From Cumulibacter sp047975195 (GTDB taxonomy: Bacteria; Actinomycetota; Actinomycetes; Mycobacteriales; Antricoccaceae), in assembly GCA_047975195.1 (NCBI GenBank), contig JBKEDB010000031.1, forward strand, positions 25,597 to 89,596: a stretch of DNA of 64,000 nucleotides, read 5' to 3'. The position numbers and the translations under genes are program-made. Positions 34,632 to 43,739 of the stretch are shown in pieces. Numbering within the stretch: the first letter of the stretch is position 1; every line of letters begins with the position of its first letter. The notes below the pieces were generated by a model, which saw nothing but the letters and a program-made list of their open reading frames with translations, had not been told where the DNA came from and made no database searches.

Positions 34632-34910
34632 CTAGCGCGCCTTCTCGATGATCTCGACCAGACGCCAGCGCTTGGTAGCGCTGAGCGGGCGGGTCTCCAT
34701 CACGCTCACGCGGTCGCCGATGCCGGCGTCGTTGTTCTCGTCATGAACTTTCAGACGCTCGCTGCGGCTCATGACCTTGCCGTAGAGCGCGTGCTTCACG
34801 CGATCCTCGACCTGAACCACGATCGTCTTGTTCATCTTGTCGCTGACAACGAGTCCGCTACGCACCTTGCGGTAGTTGCGCTCGCCGTCCGTTACTGCTT
34901 GCTCAGACAT
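34632..34910 (-). CDS. rpsQ: 30S ribosomal protein S17
   Basis: 92 aa. RSGLVVSDKMNKTIVVQVEDRVKHALYGK, then DRVSVMETRPLSATKRWRL, the S17 signature. Confidence 0.97.
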   Translation of the reverse strand: MSEQAVTDGERNYRKVRSGLVVSDKMNKTIVVQVEDRVKHALYGKVMSRSERLKVHDENNDAGIGDRVSVMETRPLSATKRWRLVEIIEKAR

Positions 34911-34912
34911 GC

Positions 34913-35149
34913 TTACTTCTCGCTGCTCTCGCTCGGTGCCGCCGCGAGGCCCAGCTCACGCTCGCGCAGGATCGAGTAGATCCGGGCGATATCGCTGCGC
35001 ACGGCCTTCAGGCGCTTGTGGTTGTCAAGTTGGCCGGTCGCGACCTGGAAACGAAGGTTGAACAACTCTTCCTTCGACTCGCGCAGGCGAGTCTCGAGCT
35101 CGTCATCCTCAAGCTCACGCAGGTCCGACGGCGAAGTTCCGACTGCCAT
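34913..35149 (-). CDS. rpmC: 50S ribosomal protein L29
   Basis: 78 aa. LRELEDDELETRLRESKEELFNLRFQVATGQL is the L29 helical hairpin, followed by RSDIARIYSILRERELG. It overlaps the rplP stop by one base. Confidence 0.97.
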   Translation of the reverse strand: MAVGTSPSDLRELEDDELETRLRESKEELFNLRFQVATGQLDNHKRLKAVRSDIARIYSILRERELGLAAAPSESSEK

Positions 35150-35565
35150 TAGAACTCACTATCCCGCTTCACGATTCGGCACTTCATCGGGAGCTTGTGG
35201 ATCGCGCGGCGAAGTGCCTCGCGCGCGGTCTGCTCATTGGGGTACGTCATCTCGAACAGCACGCGGCCCGGCTTCACGTTGGCCACCCACCACTCCGGCG
35301 AACCTTTACCCGAACCCATGCGGGTTTCTGCGGGCTTCTTGGTCAGCGGGCGGTCCGGGAAGATGTTGATCCACACCTTGCCGCCACGGCGAATGTGCCG
35401 GTTGATGGCGATACGCGCAGCCTCAATCTGACGGTTCGTGACGTACGCCGGCTCGAGAGCCTGAATGCCGTAGTCACCGAACGTGACACGGGTGCCACCG
35501 GAAGCAGTACCCGTACGCGACGGGTGGTGCTGCTTGCGGTGCTTGACCCTACGTGGGATGAGCAT
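35149..35565 (-). CDS. rplP: 50S ribosomal protein L16
   Basis: 138 aa. MLIPRRVKHRKQHHPSRTG, INRHIRRGGKVWINIFPDRPLT, and GSGKGSPEWWVANVKPG, definitive for L16. Confidence 0.98.
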   Translation of the reverse strand: MLIPRRVKHRKQHHPSRTGTASGGTRVTFGDYGIQALEPAYVTNRQIEAARIAINRHIRRGGKVWINIFPDRPLTKKPAETRMGSGKGSPEWWVANVKPGRVLFEMTYPNEQTAREALRRAIHKLPMKCRIVKRDSEF

Positions 35566-35567
35566 TG

Positions 35568-36458
35568 CTACGCGTCCTTCTCGGTCTCTGCTGCCGGAGC
35601 CTGTACGGCCTCGGCCACCGGCTGCGTCGCTGCGGCCTCAACGGCCTCAGGAGCAACCTGCTCGGTGGTGTTCGATTCGGTCTCGCCGGAGCTCGCCTTT
35701 GCCGCAGCGCGGCCGGCCTCGGTCGTGGTGCCGGTGGTGCCCGACGAACCCGAACGACGTCCGCGGCGCTCCGGACGATTGCGACGGTGCTCGCGCAACG
35801 CCGCCTCGGCCGCATCCCGCTCCGCCTTGCTCTGCGTCACGTCGCCCTTGTAGATCCAGACCTTCACGCCGATCCGGCCGAACGTGGTACGAGCCTCGTA
35901 CAGCCCGTAGTCGATGTTGGCGCGCAGCGTCTGCAGCGGAACCCGGCCCTCGCGGTAGAACTCCGAGCGCGACATTTCGGCGCCACCCAGGCGACCGGAA
36001 CATTGGATCCGGATGCCCTTGACGTTCGGCGAACGCATCGCCGACTGCTGCGCCTTGCGCATCGCGCGGCGGAACGCCACGCGGCTGGAGAGCTGCTCGG
36101 CAACGCCCTGAGCGACGAGCTGCGCATCCGACTCGGGGTTCTTGACCTCGAGGATGTTCAGCTGGACCTGCTTGGCGGTGAGCTTCTCCAACTCGCCGCG
36201 AAGGCGCTCGGCCTCCGCGCCGCGGCGACCGATGACGATGCCCGGGCGAGCGGTGTGGATGTCGACGCGGACACGGTCGCGGGTGCGCTCGATGTCTACG
36301 CGGGAGATACCGGCGCGCTCCATGCCCGTGGTCATGAGCTTGCGGATCGCGACGTCTTCCTTGACGTAGTCGGCGTACTGCTTGTCAGCGAACCAACGGC
36401 TCTTCCACTCGGTGGTGATACCGAGTCGGAAGCCGTGTGGGTTGACCTTCTGTCCCAC
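35568..36458 (-). CDS. rpsC: 30S ribosomal protein S3
   Basis: 296 aa. MGQKVNPHGFRLGITTEWKS and the KH domain GIVIGRRGAEAERLRGELEKLT. After the conserved body the protein has a long low-complexity acidic/Ala-rich tail of about 75 residues (residues 220 on), longer than in enteric bacteria but common in actinobacteria. Confidence 0.98.
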   Translation of the reverse strand: MGQKVNPHGFRLGITTEWKSRWFADKQYADYVKEDVAIRKLMTTGMERAGISRVDIERTRDRVRVDIHTARPGIVIGRRGAEAERLRGELEKLTAKQVQLNILEVKNPESDAQLVAQGVAEQLSSRVAFRRAMRKAQQSAMRSPNVKGIRIQCSGRLGGAEMSRSEFYREGRVPLQTLRANIDYGLYEARTTFGRIGVKVWIYKGDVTQSKAERDAAEAALREHRRNRPERRGRRSGSSGTTGTTTEAGRAAAKASSGETESNTTEQVAPEAVEAAATQPVAEAVQAPAAETEKDA

Positions 36459-36850
36459 TAGCGGACACTCCCCTTATTCGAAGGCTTCGAGGCGAGCGGC
36501 GCGACCTCGATCGTGATGTGGCTGGTGCGCTTACGGATGCGGAACGCACGGCCCTGGGCGCGCGGCCGGAAACGCTTCATGGTCGGCCCCTCGTCGACGT
36601 ACGCCCGATGCACGATGAGCGTGTCGGCGTCGAGGTTGTGGTTCTGTTCGGCATTGGCAATCGCGCTGGCCAGAACCTTGTACACCGGCTCACTTGCCGA
36701 CTGAGGAGCGAACTGAAGCAGGGTGAGTGCTTCCGCCGTCGGCAGATCCCGGATCAGGTCAATGACACGACGCGCCTTCATCGGCGTGACGCGCACATGC
36801 TTTGCACGCGCGCGGACGACCTGAAGGTCGTCGCCTGCGGTGGCAGTCAT
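36458..36850 (-). CDS. rplV: 50S ribosomal protein L22
   Basis: 130 aa. VRARAKHVRVTPMKARRVIDLIR and C-terminal AQGRAFRIRKRTSHITIEV, standard L22. Overlaps rpsC by one base. Confidence 0.97.
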   Translation of the reverse strand: MTATAGDDLQVVRARAKHVRVTPMKARRVIDLIRDLPTAEALTLLQFAPQSASEPVYKVLASAIANAEQNHNLDADTLIVHRAYVDEGPTMKRFRPRAQGRAFRIRKRTSHITIEVAPLASKPSNKGSVR

Positions 36851-36896
36851 TCGCTTAGTCCCCTTGTTTCTCTACTGAATGCTTAGTTGTGTGGCC

Positions 36897-37178
36897 TTAG
36901 CCGCGGCGCGACCTGCGGTCGTCCTTGATGTGCCCCTTGAAGGTGCGGGTAGGAGCGAACTCGCCGAGCTTGTGGCCGACCATGGATTCGGAGATGAAGA
37001 CCGGGACGTGCTTGCGGCCATCGTGCACGGCGAACGTGTGCCCGAGCATGTCGGGAATGATCGTCGAACGGCGCGACCAGGTCTTGATGACGTTCTTGGT
37101 GTTCTTCTCGTTCTGGGCGTCGACCTTCTTCAGCAGGTGATCGTCGACGAAGTAGCCCTTCTTGACCGAACGTGGCAT
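36897..37178 (-). CDS. rpsS: 30S ribosomal protein S19
   Basis: 93 aa. MPRSVKKGYFVDDHLLKKV and WSRRSTIIPDMLGHTFAVHDGRKH, definitive for S19. Confidence 0.98.
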   Translation of the reverse strand: MPRSVKKGYFVDDHLLKKVDAQNEKNTKNVIKTWSRRSTIIPDMLGHTFAVHDGRKHVPVFISESMVGHKLGEFAPTRTFKGHIKDDRRSRRG

Positions 37179-37188
37179 GTCTTATTCC

Positions 37189-38022
37189 TTAACGCTTCTT
37201 GCCGGTACGGCGACGACGGACGATCATCTGATCGCTTGGCTTGCGGCGACGGGTGCGGCCCTCAGGCTTACCGTTCGGGTTGACCGGGTGACGACCACCG
37301 GAGGTCTTACCCTCGCCACCACCGTGCGGGTGGTCGACCGGGTTCATTACAACACCGCGCACCGTGGGGCGCTTGCCCTTCCAGCGCATACGGCCGGCCT
37401 TGCCCCAGTTGATGTTCGAGTGCTCGGAGTTACCGACCTCGCCAACCGACGCGCGGCAGCGGGCATCGACGTTGCGGATCTCACCGGACGGCATACGCAG
37501 CTGCGCGTACGGGCCGTCCTTCGCGACGAGCTGCACGGAGGCGCCGGCCGAGCGAGCGATCTTCGCGCCGCCGCCAGGACGGAGCTCGATCGCGTGCACG
37601 ACGGTACCGGTCGGGATGTTGCGCAGGGGAAGGTTGTTACCCGGCTTGATGTCGGCTCCGACGCCGGACTCGACGGTTGCTCCCTGTGCCAGGCGCACCG
37701 GCGCCAAGATGTAGCGCTTCTCGCCGTCTGCGTAATGCAACAGCGCGATGCGAGCGGTGCGGTTGGGGTCGTACTCAATGTGTGCGACCTTGGCTGGGAT
37801 GCCGTCTTTGTCCGCGCGGCGGAAGTCGATCAGTCGGTAAGCACGCTTGTGCCCACCACCCTGGTGGCGGGTGGTGATCTTCCCATGAGCGTTGCGGCCA
37901 CCCTTGTTGTGCAGCGGGCGCACCAGCGACTTCTCCGGGGTGCTGCGGGTGATCTCTGCGAAATCAGAGACGCTCGACCCGCGACGACCCGGAGTCGTCG
38001 GCTTGTACTTGCGGATGCTCAT
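37189..38022 (-). CDS. rplB: 50S ribosomal protein L2
   Basis: 277 aa. RNAHGKITTRHQGGGHKRAYR, RNIPTGTVVHAIELRPGGG, and the peptidyl-transferase loop VMNPVDHPHGGGEG with the conserved His. Confidence 0.98.
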   Translation of the reverse strand: MSIRKYKPTTPGRRGSSVSDFAEITRSTPEKSLVRPLHNKGGRNAHGKITTRHQGGGHKRAYRLIDFRRADKDGIPAKVAHIEYDPNRTARIALLHYADGEKRYILAPVRLAQGATVESGVGADIKPGNNLPLRNIPTGTVVHAIELRPGGGAKIARSAGASVQLVAKDGPYAQLRMPSGEIRNVDARCRASVGEVGNSEHSNINWGKAGRMRWKGKRPTVRGVVMNPVDHPHGGGEGKTSGGRHPVNPNGKPEGRTRRRKPSDQMIVRRRRTGKKR

Positions 38023-38068
38023 TGTGGTTTACCTATCTCGCTTCTTTGTTCGTTAGTTGCGGTCGGCG

Positions 38069-38365
38069 CTAGCTGACCGAGCCACCGAAGATCTCGATGC
38101 GATCGCCCTCGGCGACAGTCACGATGGCGCGCTTGGTGTCCTTGCGCTTGCCCACGCCATAACGCGTGCGCTTGCGCTTGCCCTGGCGGTTGATCGTGTT
38201 GACGGCGAGAACCTTCACATCAAAGATCTGCTCGACAGCGATCTTGATCTGGGTCTTGTTGGCGTCCGGGCGGATGAGGAAGGTGTACTTGTTCTCCTCA
38301 ATCAGTCCGTAGCTCTTCTCCGAGATGACCGGAGCGAGCAGTACGTCGCGTGGGTCGGCAGCCAT
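38069..38365 (-). CDS. rplW: 50S ribosomal protein L23
   Basis: 98 aa. PRDVLLAPVISEKSYGLIEE and KRKRTRYGVGKRKDTKRAIV, the L23 fold near the exit tunnel. Confidence 0.97.
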   Translation of the reverse strand: MAADPRDVLLAPVISEKSYGLIEENKYTFLIRPDANKTQIKIAVEQIFDVKVLAVNTINRQGKRKRTRYGVGKRKDTKRAIVTVAEGDRIEIFGGSVS

Positions 38366-38367
38366 GC

Positions 38368-39096
38368 CTACTTCTCCTCTTCGGTGCCCGCGCCGGCGGC
38401 CTGAGCCTCGGCGACAGCCACATCATCGACCGGGATCTCCACGGTGGTCTTGCGGCCGCCCGCGAGGAACTCGTCCAGGCCCGCCTGGGTGAAGACGACG
38501 ACGTCGGAAACCAGGACGTCGTACGTGTTGAGCTGATCGGCCACCAGCAGGTGGACGTTCGGCAGGTTGCGCAGTGCGACCCAGCCGGCCAGATCCTCGC
38601 GGTCAAGCACAACCAGAACGCGCTTGCGGCGGTTCGTGGCGATCTCGGTCGCCGAGGTCAACACAGCCAGCGCGTCCTTGGTGCGGACGTTCTCGCCGTC
38701 CGAGAATTGCGAAACGACCTTGACCAGGCCAGCGCGAGCGCGATCCGAGAGGGCTCCACGCAGAGCGGCGGCCTTCATCTTCTTCGGGGTGCGCTGCGAG
38801 TAATCGCGCGGCACTGGGCCGTGCACAATACCGCCACCGGCGAACTGCGGCGAACGGGTCGAACCCTGGCGGGCGCGACCGGTGCCCTTCTGGCGGTATG
38901 GCTTAGCGCCACCACCGGAAACCTCGCCGCGACCCTTCGTCTTGTGTGTGCCCTGACGCTTTGCAGCGAGCTGAGCGACGACGACCTGGTGCATCAGCGA
39001 GATGTTTGCCTGGGCGTCGAAGACGTCGGCGGGAAGGTCGACCGAACCGGCCTTCTTGCCCTCGGCGTCGAGTACGTCAACGGTCAGGTTGGTCAT
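38368..39096 (-). CDS. rplD: 50S ribosomal protein L4
   Basis: 242 aa. AKRQGTHKTKGRGEVSGGGAKPYRQKGTGRAR is the L4 loop, and KALRGAL-like ALRGALSDRAR follows. The C-terminus carries an extra acidic tail (VAEAQAAGAGTEEEK). Confidence 0.97.
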   Translation of the reverse strand: MTNLTVDVLDAEGKKAGSVDLPADVFDAQANISLMHQVVVAQLAAKRQGTHKTKGRGEVSGGGAKPYRQKGTGRARQGSTRSPQFAGGGIVHGPVPRDYSQRTPKKMKAAALRGALSDRARAGLVKVVSQFSDGENVRTKDALAVLTSATEIATNRRKRVLVVLDREDLAGWVALRNLPNVHLLVADQLNTYDVLVSDVVVFTQAGLDEFLAGGRKTTVEIPVDDVAVAEAQAAGAGTEEEK

Positions 39097-39770
39097 TACT
39101 GGGCACCACCTTTAGCGGCGTTCTTCACGGAGTTGCGGACGTAGACAACGCCCTTGGCGTTGCCCGGAATTGCGCCCTTGATCAGCAACAGGCCACGCTC
39201 GGCGTCCACCCGCACGACCTTCAGGCCAGTGGTGGTGACGCGATCGTTGCCCATCCGGCCGGCCATACGCAGGCCCTTGAAGACGCGACCCGGGGTGGCG
39301 CAGCCACCGATCGAGCCCGGCTTGCGGTGGTTACGGTGCGCACCGTGCGAAGCGGAGACGCCGGCGAACCCGTGGCGCTTCATCACGCCCGCGTAGCCCT
39401 TGCCCTTGCTCGTTCCGGTGACGTCGACCTCGGTGCCGGCACTGAAGATGTCCAGGGTGATTTCCTGGCCAACCTCGTACGACGGCGCGTCGTCGGTGCG
39501 AATCTCGGCGATGTGACGGCGAGGCGAGACGCCGGCCTTGGCGAAGTGGCCCTTGTCGGGACGGTTCACCTTGCGCGGGTCGATTTCGCCGTAGCCGATC
39601 TGGATGGCGGAGTAGCCGTCGACCTCGGGCTTGCGGACCTGGGTCACGACGCACGGGCCAGCCTTGACGACGGTCACCGGAATCATCCGGTTGTTGTCAT
39701 CGAAGACCTGGGTCATGCCCAACTTCGTGCCAAGGACGCCGCTCTCGTTGCGGCTGTACTTGCTGGTCAT
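39096..39770 (-). CDS. rplC: 50S ribosomal protein L3
   Basis: 224 aa. GVLGTKLGMTQVFDDNNR, then GTSKGKGYAGVMKRHGF and GSIGGCATPGRVFKGLRMAGRMG, the L3 signature. Overlaps rplD by one base. Confidence 0.98.
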   Translation of the reverse strand: MTSKYSRNESGVLGTKLGMTQVFDDNNRMIPVTVVKAGPCVVTQVRKPEVDGYSAIQIGYGEIDPRKVNRPDKGHFAKAGVSPRRHIAEIRTDDAPSYEVGQEITLDIFSAGTEVDVTGTSKGKGYAGVMKRHGFAGVSASHGAHRNHRKPGSIGGCATPGRVFKGLRMAGRMGNDRVTTTGLKVVRVDAERGLLLIKGAIPGNAKGVVYVRNSVKNAAKGGAQ

Positions 39771-39843
39771 CTGCTTGCTATCCCTACTGATTTCAGGTTG
39801 CTACTGCTTCATGCTCTCGCCGGCTTCGCACCGGCGGCGGCAA

Positions 39844-40149
39844 CTACTGGATGTTGACGTCGACGCTGGCCGGCAGGTCGATGCGCATGAGTGCGTCAAC
39901 CGTCTTCGGGGTGGGGTCGAGGATGTCGATCAGGCGCTTGTGGGTGCGCATCTCGAAGTGCTCGCGCGAATCTTTGTACTTGTGCGGCGAGCGGATGACG
40001 CAGTACACGTTCTTCTCAGTGGGCAGCGGCACCGGGCCAACAACGCGAGCACCGGTGCGAGTCACCGTCTCGACGATCTTGCGCGCGGACGCGTCGATCG
40101 CTTCGTGGTCGTAGGCCTTAAGCCGGATGCGGATCTTCTGTCCCGCCAC
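39844..40149 (-). CDS. rpsJ: 30S ribosomal protein S10
   Basis: 101 aa from GTG 40149 (MAGQKIRIRLKAYDHEAID), with AAAGGA 9 bases upstream. ARVVGPVPLPTEKN and HFEMRTHKRLIDI complete the S10 signature. First gene of the S10 operon. Confidence 0.97.
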   Translation of the reverse strand: MAGQKIRIRLKAYDHEAIDASARKIVETVTRTGARVVGPVPLPTEKNVYCVIRSPHKYKDSREHFEMRTHKRLIDILDPTPKTVDALMRIDLPASVDVNIQ

Positions 40150-40675
40150 GCTTGCCGTCCTTTTCGTCTGCCTCGGTGTTGGGTAGCCGAGGTATGAGCT
40201 GATTGCTTCTGTTGTCTTAACTGGGCGGATGCGTCGTCCACGTCGTGGTCGACCGCACCTTCGGCCCGTCAGAGGCGCATGCCGGCACCCATGCAGGTGC
40301 TCATGCAGGCGAGATCGAGATCTTCGCTGCCACTGTGAACGTGTCTGAAGTGCTCCGGTCCACGCACCCGGGCGTGTCGTCCAGGCGCGGTCTATTCCGC
40401 GGAATAATCTGCGGTATCGGACCGAATGCGCTCGCGTAGAGCGCCGTGCGGCGATGCGACGTGGCCGTCTCATCTGCTGCCGACTCGAGCAGCACGCAGG
40501 ACGCACTCCCCAAAAGGCAACCGTTCAAGTATGCCCTACCGATTCATCGGGCACAAATGCGCCAAGGACTTCTTCTCGTGAACCCGGTCACGAGGCTTCA
40601 TCCGATTCGGTGACTGCGCTAGTTCGTATCGGCGCTTGGGCTCGATCGGCCGAGGAGACGAACCCGACTGTCGCC
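40150..40675 (-). other. S10 operon upstream region, no gene seen
   Basis: About 530 bases upstream of rpsJ. It must hold the S10 promoter and leader. A 14-base palindrome is noted separately. Reading frames here have no recognisable protein features. Confidence 0.5.
40393..40406. promoter_or_regulatory. Perfect 14-base palindrome upstream of rpsJ
   Basis: TATTCCGCGGAATA, about 245 bases upstream of rpsJ. It may be an operator or a leader structure; I know no matching regulator. Confidence 0.4.
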
Positions 40676-40742
40676 AAAAACGCAGCGAAAGTGGCTAGGC
40701 ATCGCTCTATCCACGATGCCTAGTCGATTTCGCTGCGTCTTT
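40676..40742. terminator. Strong intrinsic terminator, usable in both directions
   Basis: Outer arms ACGCAGCGAAA (40680-40690) and TTTCGCTGCGT (40728-40738), inner arms CTAGGCATCG and CGATGCCTAG, loop of 9 bases. AAAAA on the left and CTTTT on the right give a T-tract on each strand. On the minus strand it terminates the siroheme/nitrite operon ending at 40841. Confidence 0.9.
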
Positions 40743-40840
40743 TGCGGAAGGTCGCGGCTCGGCCTTCCTGCGCCAGGCCTTATCCGGCGGCGGGGACGCT
40801 ACTCATCACGTGCGGCTCCTCGGCAGCACTCACGGACGCG

Positions 40841-41671
40841 CTACGCGCTCAGCAGCGCATTGCGCAGTTGAGTAGATACCGACTGCTGGTAGCGCGTGAG
40901 CACGAGACGGACCACGGCATCGTCCGCCCCGAGCGGTGCGCTGAGCAGATCGGCGCCGCATCCCGCGAGCCGACTGTGGAAGTGCCCCGGCCCGATGAGG
41001 TAGGACGCAATCGCCACCCGTCGCGCTTGCGTTCGCAATTCAGCGACCGCTTCGGTGACACTCGGTGTCGCCGAAGCTCCATAACCGACCGAGACCGGAC
41101 CCTCCCACCGCTCGCGCAACATCTGCGCCGCACGCAGAGCATCGACTGCGGCCTCAGCGCGGCTCGACCCTGCAGCGGCAAGGACGACGCCGTCATCCGG
41201 CTTGGCCCCCGCCTCAACCAGACGGCGCATCAGTAGATCAGCCAGCAGCGGGTCCGGTCCCAAAGCAGGCGCAGCCCTCCCACCCGCCGCGGCACCCGGC
41301 GGCATTCCACCTTCTGGCCACCCGCCCACACCGTCCGCCGTCTGCAAGGCCGCCGGGATATCGACGAGCACGTGATGCCCGGCTGACAGCAGCAGCGGCA
41401 CGATGACAAACTCTCGCCCCGAGATCGCGAGATCGGCCGTCACCTCGGCAATGTGCGGCGCCTGCACATCGACGTATCCGAGACGGACGTCGATACCTTC
41501 ACCTGCAACGCTGCGCGCGATCTCTCGAACAACTCGCGCACCGGCGGCATCACGCGTACCGTGCGCGCACAGCACCAGGGTCGGCTCGGGCCGCTCGCCC
41601 ACCACGGTGACTGGGCGCAGCGGTGCCACCGACGACCGAGAACTTTTTCGATCTGCGACGTCTGTGCTCAC
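40841..41671 (-). CDS. Sirohydrochlorin chelatase-like (CbiX/SirB family) protein
   Basis: 276 aa from GTG 41671, directly after GAGGAGGAATTA; the frame is open for 48 more codons upstream but without a good ribosome site. Two CbiX-like halves: LVLCAHGTRDAAGARVV and LLSAGHHVLVDIP with candidate metal-handling His residues, then VVLAAAGSSRAEAAV and YLIGPGHFHSRLAGCGAD. It would insert Fe2+ into sirohydrochlorin to make siroheme, the cofactor of NirB. Last gene of the nirB operon. Confidence 0.85.
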   Translation of the reverse strand: MSTDVADRKSSRSSVAPLRPVTVVGERPEPTLVLCAHGTRDAAGARVVREIARSVAGEGIDVRLGYVDVQAPHIAEVTADLAISGREFVIVPLLLSAGHHVLVDIPAALQTADGVGGWPEGGMPPGAAAGGRAAPALGPDPLLADLLMRRLVEAGAKPDDGVVLAAAGSSRAEAAVDALRAAQMLRERWEGPVSVGYGASATPSVTEAVAELRTQARRVAIASYLIGPGHFHSRLAGCGADLLSAPLGADDAVVRLVLTRYQQSVSTQLRNALLSA

Positions 41672-41850
41672 TAATTCCTCCTCCGTCGTCCCTCGTCCCA
41701 TCGACAACCGCGGGTTTCTGCGGTCCATCCCCACACTCCAATGGCAACCGCGGGTTACCACTGGTGATCCCCACGCTCCGTCGACGGCCGGGGACCCTCG
41801 ATCCGGCAGGCCCATGCTCGACCGGCAGACTCCTCGCCGGGCCGGTGTAC

Positions 41851-42987
41851 CTACGTGTCGTCGCGCTGTTGGACTTGCAGTCGATACCCGCGTTTGATCA
41901 CCGTCGCGATCAGATCCCGTCCCGGTAGCGTCTCGCGCAATCGACCAATCGCCACCTCGAGCGCGTGCGGTGACACCGTGTCCCCCGGCATCACCCGCAC
42001 CAATTCATCGCGGCCCACGACCGCACCGTCCGCTTCAGCTAAGCGGCGCAGCAACGACAATCCCGTCGGCGACAACGCCAGGACCTCGTCGTCCAATACG
42101 GCCGCCGACCGCAGTAAATGCAACAAGCCCGCCGCGGTCTGCACCCGAAGCCCGCGCTGATCGTCAAGTTCGTGCACAAGCGCACGTACCAGGGCGCCGA
42201 GCCGGAATCGGTCGGGTACCAGCGGGAGGATGCCGACGTTGCGCAATGGCGCCGCAGTCGTCGTACCCACCGCCGCGGCGAGCACTGGCCCGCTCGGCCC
42301 GAACACGTCACAGACCTGCTCAAGCACATCGATCCGGTCGGCTACCGACAAGAACTCACGGGCCGCCGGGGCCGAGGTGAAGACCACCGCGTCGTACTCC
42401 CCTTCGGCCACCTTGCGGACGGCGGCGCTCGCCTCATCGATGTCCTCCGGCCGCCCCCAGCGGTACACCACCAGCGGTACGACGTCTGCCCCGGCCGCGA
42501 TGAAGTCGGCATCAAGCCCGTCGGCTCCCGCGCCGTGATGCTGGATCGCAATCCGCTGCCCTGCCACACCTTCAGACAGCAGCAGGTCGCGAATCTCGCC
42601 GTGCGTTTCCGACTCGGCGATCCAGTCGGGCACTAGTCCAACCGATTGAGCGGCCCCGTGCGCTTTCGGGCCACGCACGATCAACCGGACCTCACGCAGC
42701 GTGTCCAACAACTGGTCGGCGACCCCCGCTCCGTCCGCCGCCTCGATCCAGCCTCGCAACCCGATTCCGGTCGTGATCACCACAACGTCCGGCCGTTCCT
42801 CGATCAGATCCAGCGTGGCAGTCAACAGCGCGTGATCGTTCGCGTGCTGCACCACCGACAGCATCGGCGCGTGATCGACGCTGGCGCCGCGTCGCTGCAG
42901 GGCGGCGGCAAGTTCCGCGGCGCGCCGTTGCGCGGTCACCAATACCCGCCTGCCGACGAGGTGTCGAGGTGAGGTCATCGTGCTCAC
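41851..42987 (-). CDS. HemD-domain / winged-helix transcriptional regulator (NnaR-like)
   Basis: 378 aa. Residues 14-270 form a uroporphyrinogen-III synthase-like domain (RRVLVTAQRRAAELAAALQRRG, VVVITTGIGLRGWIEA, VVFTSAPAAREFL). Residues 285-372 form an OmpR-type winged helix (VLALSPTGLSLLRRLAEADG, PHALEVAIGRLRETLPG, LIATVIKRGYRL). Proteins of this architecture, named NnaR in mycobacteria and Streptomyces, activate nitrate/nitrite assimilation. It lies within the siroheme/nitrite operon. The GTG overlaps the SUMT stop as GTGA. The HemD part may sense a tetrapyrrole or simply be a ligand domain; whether it retains synthase activity is unknown. Confidence 0.88.
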   Translation of the reverse strand: MSTMTSPRHLVGRRVLVTAQRRAAELAAALQRRGASVDHAPMLSVVQHANDHALLTATLDLIEERPDVVVITTGIGLRGWIEAADGAGVADQLLDTLREVRLIVRGPKAHGAAQSVGLVPDWIAESETHGEIRDLLLSEGVAGQRIAIQHHGAGADGLDADFIAAGADVVPLVVYRWGRPEDIDEASAAVRKVAEGEYDAVVFTSAPAAREFLSVADRIDVLEQVCDVFGPSGPVLAAAVGTTTAAPLRNVGILPLVPDRFRLGALVRALVHELDDQRGLRVQTAAGLLHLLRSAAVLDDEVLALSPTGLSLLRRLAEADGAVVGRDELVRVMPGDTVSPHALEVAIGRLRETLPGRDLIATVIKRGYRLQVQQRDDT

Positions 42988-43739
42988 ACCGACACCGCCA
43001 TCTGCGCGGTCACCTGAGCGAGAGCGTCGTCCGATACGGCGTCGACGACCTCGCCGATCACGATGGTCGCCGGATTTGCCAAGCCAATCCGCGCGACGTC
43101 GTCGGCGATGGCGGACAACCTCGAACGTATTGATCGCTGTCTAGAGGTCCACGCGCGCTCCACGACCGCCACCGGCCGATCCGGCGACATGCCCGCCTGC
43201 ACCAACGCCGAGGACAGTTCGCGCAGCCGCGCAACGCCCATGAGCACCACGATCGTGTGCGGCCAACGGACTAGTAGGTCGACCTCGAGCTCGTCGTGGC
43301 CGGAGATGACCAAGACGCCCGTCGCCACGCCACGGTGAGTCACCGGCACCGCGGCCGCGGCCGGCGCTGCTATCGCGTTCGAGACCCCCGGGATGACCTC
43401 TACCTGCACGCCGGCCGCCACACAGGCCGCGTACTCCTCGCCGCCGCGACCCAGCACGAACGGATCGCCGCCCTTCAGCCGAGCGACCCGCTGCCCAGCG
43501 AGGGCACGCTCGACGAGGATCCGGTTTATCTCCTCCTGCGGTACCGGGTGGTGGTAAGGGCGTTTCCCGACCGGGACGATCTGCGCGCGTACGCCGATCT
43601 CATGCAGAAAATCGGTCGGCCCGAGTCTGTCGGCGACGACAACGTCGGCGGCCAGCAGTTCGTCGCGGCCGCGAACGGTCAGCAGTCCGGGGTCTCCCGG
43701 CCCTCCACCGATGAGTACGACACGCCCTCGCTCACTCAT
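42984..43739 (-). CDS. cobA: Uroporphyrinogen-III C-methyltransferase (SUMT)
   Basis: 251 aa from ATG 43739, overlapping the nirD stop by 8 bases. SAM-binding motif VVLIGGGPGDPGLLTVRG, RLKGGDPFVLGRGGEE, and AAAAVPVTHRGVA, the SUMT hallmarks. It adds two methyl groups to uroporphyrinogen III to give precorrin-2, the precursor of siroheme. The N-terminal CysG dehydrogenase/chelatase half is absent, so precorrin-2 dehydrogenase must be encoded elsewhere. Confidence 0.95.
   Translation of the reverse strand: MSERGRVVLIGGGPGDPGLLTVRGRDELLAADVVVADRLGPTDFLHEIGVRAQIVPVGKRPYHHPVPQEEINRILVERALAGQRVARLKGGDPFVLGRGGEEYAACVAAGVQVEVIPGVSNAIAAPAAAAVPVTHRGVATGVLVISGHDELEVDLLVRWPHTIVVLMGVARLRELSSALVQAGMSPDRPVAVVERAWTSRQRSIRSRLSAIADDVARIGLANPATIVIGEVVDAVSDDALAQVTAQMAVSV

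Noticed and set aside
40454..40723. Plus-strand 89-codon frame in the gap upstream of rpsJ
   Set aside because: It runs into the strong terminator hairpin and has no recognisable protein features or ribosome site.
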